A DNA stretch of 64,000 bases from Macrotis lagotis (lineage: Eukaryota > Chordata > Mammalia > Peramelemorphia > Peramelidae): positions 62,515,136 through 62,579,135 of the forward strand of contig NC_133658.1 of NCBI RefSeq assembly GCF_037893015.1, written 5' to 3'. Under the pieces are notes generated by a model. It saw nothing but the letters and a program-made list of their open reading frames with translations. It made no database searches and was not told the origin of the DNA. Made by a program: the position numbers and the translations under genes. Positions 57,738 through 64,000 of this stretch are shown piece after piece. Within the stretch, counting starts at the first letter, position 1. Each line of letters opens with the position of its first letter.

Positions 57738-57996
57738 ATGAAGCTGCTACCAGGAGTAGGAGTCTTTGGGACTGGCAGCTCCGCTCGGGTTCTGGTCCCA
57801 TTGCTGAGAGCTGAAGGCTTCACCATTGAGGCCTTGTGGGGCAGGACTGAAGAAGAAGCAAAGCAGCTTGCTGAAGAGATGAGCATTTCCTTCTACACCA
57901 GCCGGACAGATGACGTCTTGCTACACCAGGACGTGGATCTGGTTTGCATCAACATTCCCCCTCCACTTACTCGGCAGATAGCTGTGAAAGCTCTAG
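57738..57996 (+). CDS. GFOD2: GFOD2, N-terminal 86 codons (partial CDS)
   Basis: This encodes the N-terminus of glucose-fructose oxidoreductase domain-containing protein 2, a member of the Gfo/Idh/MocA family. Residues 5-25 form the first beta-alpha unit of an NAD(P)-binding Rossmann fold, with a G-V-F-G-T-G-S-S-A nucleotide-binding turn at residues 8-16. Residues about 28-70 carry the next strand and helix ([13 protein letters not shown]) up to the DVDLVCI strand, and residues 74-76 are PPP. The segment [12 protein letters not shown] and the GTGSSA turn fit my memory of GFOD2 better than GFOD1. The start codon has A at -3 and an in-frame stop 57 bases upstream. The family is usually about 385 residues, so about 300 are missing to the right. 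Database descriptions link GFOD2 to extracellular matrix assembly; no enzymatic substrate is evident from this segment. No stop or frameshift is seen. Confidence 0.92.
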
Positions 57997-58204
57997 GTAC
58001 AGTGAGATTTGTCCCTAGGGGGTAGATTGATTTTAATTATTTCTTTTTCAGTGCATGGAACATTGCAGACTACCTTCCTTGGTATTTGTCAACCAATATG
58101 CCCTTTTTTACTTCTCATTTCAAAATGTTCAGTGGTAGTAATTACTGGTGCCTATAGAGCTCTTCAAGATTTACAAAAATTTTCCTAAAAGTAAACTTAT
58201 CAGG

Positions 58205-58350
58205 GTGGCTAGGTGGCGTAGTGGATAAAGCACCGGCCTTGGAGTCAGGAGTACCTGGGTTCAAATCCGGCCTCAGACACTTAATAATTACCTAGCTGTG
58301 TGTTCTTGGGCAAGCCACTTAACCCCCATTTGCCTTGCAAAAAAAAAAAA
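58205..58350 (+). mobile_element. tRNA-derived SINE, about 200 bases after GFOD2 exon 2
   Basis: TAAACTTATCAGG is perfectly repeated at 58192-58204 and 58351-58363. A box (TGGCGTAGTGG) and B box intact. It splits a MIR that resumes near 58364. Confidence 0.95.
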
Positions 58351-58899
58351 TAAACTTATCAGGCCAGGTGACTAGTACTGGTATTATTTATCCCTGTTTT
58401 ATAGCTGGGGAAACTGAGACTCAAATAAATTAAGTAACATAATGAGATATCAGTTGGATTTTAAAACCAAGTCCCCTCACTCCTATTCAGCCTTCTTTCC
58501 CATTCCTTTCAGTAAATGTGAAAACGTAAGTGAGCCAGAACAAATCACCCTGGGTGTATCAGGATGGTCTAAGAACTTAAGTCCACTTCTGCCTTTTAGA
58601 AGGACACCACTGCTTAAAGTAAACACTTTTATTCTGCCACTGAAGTCCTGTGTTAGAAAATGTTCATAAGAAAACATTTCCCCTCAATATACTTCTGCCC
58701 TATAAGTTAGAGGGTTTGTATTCTCAGTAACTTCAAAGTCATCTCTTGCTCAGAGCAAGAGCTAAATGGCAGAGTCCCAGAGCTCGAAGTGACCTTAGAA
58801 CTAATTTAATCCTAAAATCACATATACCTGGGAAGTGCGGTGTTGGGGTACATCCAAAATCTAGAAAAGGGATCTCAGAGACCTCTAATACAATTTATG

Positions 58900-60856
58900 G
58901 TTTTTTTTTTATTAAAGATATTATTTGAGTTTTATAATTTTTCCCCCAATCTTACTTCCCTCCCCCCCCACCCCACCCCCCACGGACAGCAATGTGTCAG
59001 TCTTTACTTTCTTTCCATGTTGTACCTTGATCCAAATTGGGTGTGATGAGAGAGAAGTCATATCCTTAGAGAACAGACAAGAATTCTAAGAGGTAACAAG
59101 ATCAGACAATAAGATAATCTGTTTTATTCTAAATTAAAGGGAATAGTCCTTGAACTTTGTTCAAACTCTACAGCTCCTTAACTGGATACAGATGGCACTC
59201 TCCTTTGCAGACAGCCCAAAATTGCTCCCGATTGTTGCACTGATGGAATGAGCAAGTCCTTCAAGGCTGAACATGACTCCCATGTTTCTGTTAGGGTGTA
59301 CAGTGTTTTTCTGGTTCTTCTCATCTTACTCAGCTTCAGTTCATGCAAATCCCTCCAGGCTTCCCTGAAATCCCGTCCCTCCTGGTTTCTAATAGAACCA
59401 ATAGTATTACATGACATACATGTACCACAGTTTGCTAAGCCATTCCCCAATTGAAGGACATTTACTTGATTTCCAATTCTTTGCCACCACAAACAGTGCT
59501 GCTATAAATATTTTTGTACAAGTAATGTTTTTACCCTTTTTCTTCATCTCTTCAAGGTATAGATGCAGTAGTGGTATTGCTGGGTCAAGGGTATGCACAT
59601 TTTTGTTGCCCTTTGGGCATAGTTCCAAATAGCTCTCCAGAAGGGTTGAATGAGTTCACAGCTCCACCAACAGTGTAGTAGTGTCCCAGATTTCCCACAA
59701 CCCTTCCAACAATGATCATTATCCTTTCTGGTCATATTGGCCAATCTGAGAGTTGTGAGGTGGTACCTCAGAGAAGCTTTAATTTTCATTTCTCTAATAA
59801 TTAATGATTTAGAGCATTTTTTCATATGGCTATGAATTGCTTTGATCTCATCTGTAAATTGCCTTTGCATATCTTTTGACCATTTGTCAATTGGGGAATG
59901 GCTTTTTGTTTTAAAAATATGACTCAGTTCTCTGTATATTTTAGAAATGAGTCCTTTGTCAGAATCCTTAGCTGTAAAGATTGTTTCCCAATTTACTACA
60001 TTTCTTTTGATCTTGGTTACAGTAGTTTTATCTGTGCAAAAGCTTTTTAATTTAACATAATCGAAATCATCTAATTGGCTTTTGGTGATGTTCTCCAACT
60101 CTTCCTTAGTCATAAACTGCTCCCCTTTCCATAGATCTGACAGGTAAACTAGTCCTTGATCTTCTAATTTGCTTATAGTATTGTTTTTTATGTCTAAGTC
60201 CTGTAACCATTTGGATCTTATCTTGGTAAAGGGTGTAAGGTGTTAGTCTAATCTAAGTTTCTTCCATACTAACTTCCAATTATCCCAGCAGTTTTTATCA
60301 AAGAGGGAGTTTTTATCCCAATGGCTGGACTCTTTGGGTTCATCGAACAGCAGATTACTATAATCTCCTGCTTTTACACCTAGTCTATTCCACTGGTCCA
60401 CCACTCTTTTTCTTAGCCAATACCAAACAGTTTTGATGACTGGTGCTTTATAATATAATTTTAAACCTTCTTTTGCACTTTTTTTTCATTAAGCTCCTGG
60501 CAATTCTTGACTTTTTATTTCTCCATGTGAATTTACTTACAATTTTTTCTAACTCATTAAAGTAATTTTTTGGAATTTTGATTGGTAGGGCATTAAACAG
60601 ATAGTTTAATTTTGGTAGAATTATCATTTTTATTATATTAGCTCTACCTATCCATGAGTAGTTGATATTTGCCCAGTTATTTAAATCTGATTTAATTTGT
60701 GTGAGAAGTGTTTTATAATTGTTTTCAAAAAGATTCTGAGTCTTTCTTGGCAATTAGACTCCCAAGTATTTTATATTGTCTGAGGTTACTTTGAATGGGA
60801 TTTCTCTTTCTAGCTCTTTCTGCTGTATCTTGCTAGACATATATAGAAAAGTTGAG
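58900..60856 (-). mobile_element. L1 fragment, ORF2 C-terminal half and 3'UTR
   Basis: The T tract near 58908 marks the 3' end. The - strand carries L1 ORF2p C-terminal sequence (NWETIFTAKDSDKGLISKIY, SPIDKWSKDMQRQF, WWSCELIQPFWRAIWN) and, further right, the post-RT segment (NYLFNALPIKIPKNYF). Frameshifts are frequent. The 5' end is cut at 60856, exactly where the + strand composite element begins. Confidence 0.88.
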
Positions 60857-61589
60857 AAGATGGCGACATGAAGGGATCTGGTCTTAGGAGCTCTCTGATA
60901 AAAACTCATAAGCTAAGGACTCTAACTAAACTTTTGAGAGACAGAACCCACAGAGGGACCCAGTGAGGCAGTTCTCCTACTCAAGGTAACCTGGAAAAGA
61001 GCAGAAAGGCTCTGCTCCCTGGGTCGGAGGGGCGGCCCACCCAAGCAAAGAACTTCAGCCTCCCGGAGGCAGCCCCAGGATTCTGGGAGCCACTGCTCAC
61101 AGCAGCAGGGGCGTCTCCTGAGCTGCACCTCAGGGAGCACCGGGCACAAAGTGGGGGAACAGCCCCAGCGGGGGACCTCTGCCAGAGGGAGCACATGGAG
61201 CCCAGCCTTCAGGGCACACAGCTAGCAGCTTGGTCTTTCAGCAGCCCAGACCAGGAAACAGAAGCAGGTGGAGCCTGTAAGCAGGAGCCCCCAGGGCATG
61301 AGCCCATTGAGCTGAGGGAGGGGAGTGAAGAGAGAGAGACTGCCAAGCTCTGTCCTCTGCCCCTGGAACAGGACTCTGGAGCTCTGACCACATTCAGATC
61401 CTGATCCCAGTCTAGGCCCCCCCAATAGAACAACAGGGCCCCCCCCCCACCTCAGCCCCGTGGCAGAGGGGGGGCACTTATGGTCATTCACAGACCAGGA
61501 GGGAGGACAGAGCCTCACACACTGAGACCCTTGTGGGAGTGTCCCAAAAGCTCTGGAAGCACCCCAGAAAACAGGCTTAGGCTGGGAAA

Positions 61590-62700
61590 ATGAGCAAGCA
61601 AAGAAACAAGAGGAAGACCATTGAGAAATATTTTGCAAATGAGCCCAAGAAGGATCAAAATACCCAGTCTGAAGATGAGGAAGCACAAGCTCCTGCATCT
61701 AAAGACTCCAAGAAAAACAGAAATTGGGCTCAGGCTATGACAGAGCTCAAAAAAGACTTTGAAAATCAAATGAGGGAGAAGAAAAACTGGGAAAAGAAAG
61801 GAGAGAGATGCAGGAAAAACATGAAAATGAAGTCAGCAGCTTAATCAAGGAAATCCAAAAAAATGCTGAAGAAAATAGCATGCTAAAAACCAGCTTAGGT
61901 CAAATGGATAAAACAGTTCAAAAAGTTATTGAGGAGAAGAGTGCTTTAAAAATGCAAAATTGGCCAGATGGAAAAAGAGATAAGAAAACTCTCTGAGGAG
62001 AACAAATCCTTCAGACAAAGAATAGAATTCAGGGAGATTGATGAATTTACCAGAAATCAGGAATGAGTGCTTCAAAACCAAAAAAAATGAAAAATTAGAA
62101 GAAAATGTGAAATATCTCATTGAAAAAACAACTGATATGGAAAACAGACTTAGTATAGATAATTTAAAAATTATTGGAATACCTGAAAGTCATGATCAGG
62201 AAAAGAGCCTTGACATCATTCTCAAAGAATTACTACAGGAAAATTGCCCTGATATTCTAGAAGCAGAGGGCAAAATAGAAATGGAGAGAATCTACCAATC
62301 CCCCCGAGAAAGAGATCCCAAAAAACCAACCCCTAGGAATGTTATAGCCAAGTTCCAGAACTCCCAAGTCAAAGAGAAAATATTACAAGCCGCCAGAAGG
62401 ACACAGTTCAGATATCATGGCGCTGCAGTCAGGATCACACAGGACTTAGCAGCAATTACATTGGAAGCTCATAGGGCTTGGAATACAATATACCAGAAGG
62501 TAAAAGAGCTTAGAATGCAGTCAAGAATGAACTACCCAGCAAGGCTGAATGTCCTCTTCCAGGGAAAAAGATGGACTTTCAACGAACCAGGGGAATTTCG
62601 AATGTTCCTGTTGGAATGGCCAGAGCTGAACAGAAGGTTTGATTTTCAGATACAGGACTCAGGTGAAGCATGGAGATTGGAGGAGAGGGGGGAAATATGA
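61590..62700 (+). pseudogene. L1-type ORF1p, frameshifted (copy 2)
   Basis: The reading starts MSKQRNKRKTIEKY and spans about 370 codons once frame changes near 61795-61810, 61960 and 62040 are allowed for. The first two thirds are rich in K, E, Q and heptad-like L/I spacing, consistent with the ORF1p coiled coil. The last part carries the RNA-binding RRM and C-terminal domain signatures (KPTPRNVIAKF, YHGAAVRITQDL, RAWNTIYQ, MNYPARLNVLFQGK). ORF1p is the L1 nucleic-acid chaperone. The disruptions mean this copy cannot make the full protein. No ORF2 follows. Confidence 0.85.
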
Positions 62701-63164
62701 GGGACTTAATGATGATGAACTGCATGTATTCCTGCATAGAAAAATAACACTGACAATACTCATATGAACCTTCTCAGTTAATAGAGCAGGTAGAGGGAGC
62801 TTTTATAGTTGAAGCACAGGAGAAAGCTGAATTCGAAGATAAAATATGGTGTAAAAATGGAGTCAATAGGGAAAAAAGGGAAATGGAATGGGAGAAAGAA
62901 AGAGGAGAGGGGGAATAGTCCAAGATGTTTCACATAATAAGATTTTTTTTTTATTACAATATGCTATTGCAATGATATGGAAGGGGGAAGGTAAGGGGGA
63001 ATGAGGGAACCTTTGCTCTCATCAGAGATGGCTAGGAGAGGAAACAGCAAATAAGGGGTATAGACATCTGGAGTAAGAAGGAGGGGGGAGCAGGGGTTAG
63101 GGGTGGGGATGTGAATAAAGGAGGAGAGGATGGACCATGGGGGGAGAGTGGTCAGATATAACAC

Positions 63165-63845
63165 ATTTTCTTTTTTACTTCTTGCAAGGGGCTGGGATTG
63201 GATGGCCTGCCCAGCACCATAGGGCCAGGTGGATTCTGGGCCTAAGGGGTGGTATGGGGGCTCAGGGCTTCTTGGCCCCAGGGCCAGGGATCTGTCTGCT
63301 GCGCCACTCAGCGACCCTACAGCAGAGTCAGAGTGAAAGGAGAGAGAAAATATAGTACATGGTAGTGGAGAAATAGGAAAGGAGGGAGTTGCGATCAGCA
63401 ATGGCAATGTTGGAAAAATATGGAACTAACTTTTGTGAAGGACTTATCATGACAGAGTTGTTGGTGTTGGAACAAAGACTGAAGCACATTTTTTGTTATT
63501 ATCATTTCGGGGAGGGTGTAGGGCAAGTGGGGCTTGGGTGGCCTGCCTGGGGCCACATAGCAGGGTGATCTTTGGGTGTCTGGGGCCGGATTCAGACCCA
63601 GGTGCTCCTGGCGCAAGGGCCAATGCTCTGTCTGCCACCCAGCCACCCCTACTATTATTACTATTTTATTTTATTTTGGGTCTTTTTTTTTTTTTCTTAT
63701 TTTTGGTTTTTGCAGGGCAATGGGGATCGGGTGGCTTGCATGTCACATGGCTGGGTGATTATTGCGTTTACGAGGCTGGATAAGGACTCAGGTGCTCATG
63801 GCTCCAGGGCTGGTGCTTCGTCCATTGCGCCACCTGGCCATACCT
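63165..63845 (-). repeat. three SINE-derived units inside composite element, copy 2
   Basis: Units lie at about 63165-63315, 63495-63652 and 63690-63845, with the same order, spacing and orientation relative to ORF1 as in copy 1. The units were therefore part of the parent element before it dispersed, not separate later insertions. Confidence 0.75.
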
Positions 63846-64000
63846 ACAATTATTACTATTTTTTTTTATTTTAATTTTTTTCTCTCCCCTTTACTTTTTT
63901 CGCCCAAGCAAGTCTATCTATATTCATGGGGGGAGGGGTATTTTGTTTACTTGTAAACAAGAATATTTTATTAATGTAAAAAAAAAATTTGTGCAAAATG

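Larger units (their letters stand above)
57671..57996 (+). other. GFOD2: GFOD2 exon 2 (5'UTR end plus first coding segment)
   Basis: The exon is bounded by a pyrimidine-rich acceptor (CTCTCTTATTATTTTAG) ending at 57670 and a donor CTAG|GTACAG at 57996/57997. It holds 67 bases of 5'UTR and then the coding start. An in-frame TGA at 57681-57683 lies upstream of the ATG, so the protein cannot be extended N-terminally through this exon. Two short upstream ORFs precede the start. The exon ends after one base of codon 87 (phase 1), which is where I recall human GFOD2 being split. Exon 3, which carries most of the protein, is not in the window. Confidence 0.88.
60857..64000 (+). mobile_element. composite L1-ORF1 element with antisense SINE units, copy 2 (runs off right edge)
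   Basis: The element opens with AAGATGGCGAC, an L1-like 5' end lacking about a dozen bases (GGGGCGGAGCC) present in copy 1. It continues through about 730 bases of GC-rich leader and an L1 ORF1 (61590-62700). In place of ORF2 it has about 1.3 kb of A/T- and purine-rich sequence holding three SINE-derived units in antisense (about 63165-63315, 63495-63652, 63690-63845). The order and most bases match copy 1 at 45523-48738 (-). The 3' end is outside the window. It abuts an L1 of opposite strand at 60856. Confidence 0.75.

Noticed and set aside
57677..57886. A 69-codon ORF on -, opposite GFOD2 exon 2
   Set aside because: It is the antisense shadow of a conserved coding exon.
62038..62700. A 220-codon ORF as a novel gene
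   Set aside because: It is the RNA-binding and C-terminal part of L1-type ORF1p, found again at 46899-47473 on -.

Overview
This window is vertebrate, and almost certainly marsupial, nuclear DNA. Four things point there. About thirty copies belong to one tRNA-derived SINE family, with a 5' end of the type GGGGCAGCTAGGTGG, a pol III A box (TGGCNNAGTGG), a B box (GGTTCAAATCC) and a 3' end of the type TTGCCTTGCAAAAA. Many L1 fragments are of the type seen in marsupial genomes. Old MIR/CORE-SINE, L2 and RTE-like LINE remnants are common. One exon of a conserved vertebrate gene is present. The SINE 3' end looks to me like an Australian (perhaps dasyurid) marsupial rather than an opossum, but that is a weak inference.

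The only host gene I can support is GFOD2, on the + strand. A CpG island at about 11.09-12.02 kb carries a likely core promoter (GC boxes, NRF1-like motifs, a TTTAAG element) and a candidate noncoding first exon ending in a strong CAG|GTGAG donor at 11660/11661. Exon 2 (57671-57996) has a good acceptor, an in-frame upstream stop, two short upstream ORFs, the start codon at 57738 and 86 codons plus one base of the Rossmann-fold N-terminus, followed by a GT donor. Intron 1 would be about 46 kb. The rest of the gene lies beyond the right edge. A processed TIMM10 pseudogene sits in intron 1 on the - strand (about 35.14-35.53 kb).

Layout: 1-4 kb is an old L2 (+) broken by MIR and SINE copies. 4.0-7.4 kb is an RTE-like LINE whose RT half is on - and endonuclease half on +, resembling a 5' inversion. 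7.4-10.9 kb is a nest of three L1s. 11.1-12.1 kb is the GFOD2 CpG island. 12.1-34.9 kb is intron with dispersed SINEs and L1 3' ends. 34.95-38.43 kb is a cluster where four successive retro-insertions (SINE, TIMM10 retrocopy, SINE, L1) reused one target site. 38.5-45.3 kb is intron with SINEs and MIRs. 45.5-48.7 kb (-) and 60.86-64.0 kb (+) hold two copies of an unusual composite retroelement: an L1-type ORF1, no ORF2, and three antisense SINE-derived units downstream. 51-54.8 kb is L2 with nested L1s and SINEs. 56.1-57.2 kb is an old L1, followed by GFOD2 exon 2 and then a 2-kb L1 (-).

The most unusual items are the composite ORF1 plus antisense-SINE element, the multi-insertion target-site hotspots, and the similar L1 copies in opposite orientation on either side of the start-codon exon of GFOD2. 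No virus, CRISPR array, rRNA or genuine tRNA gene was seen.
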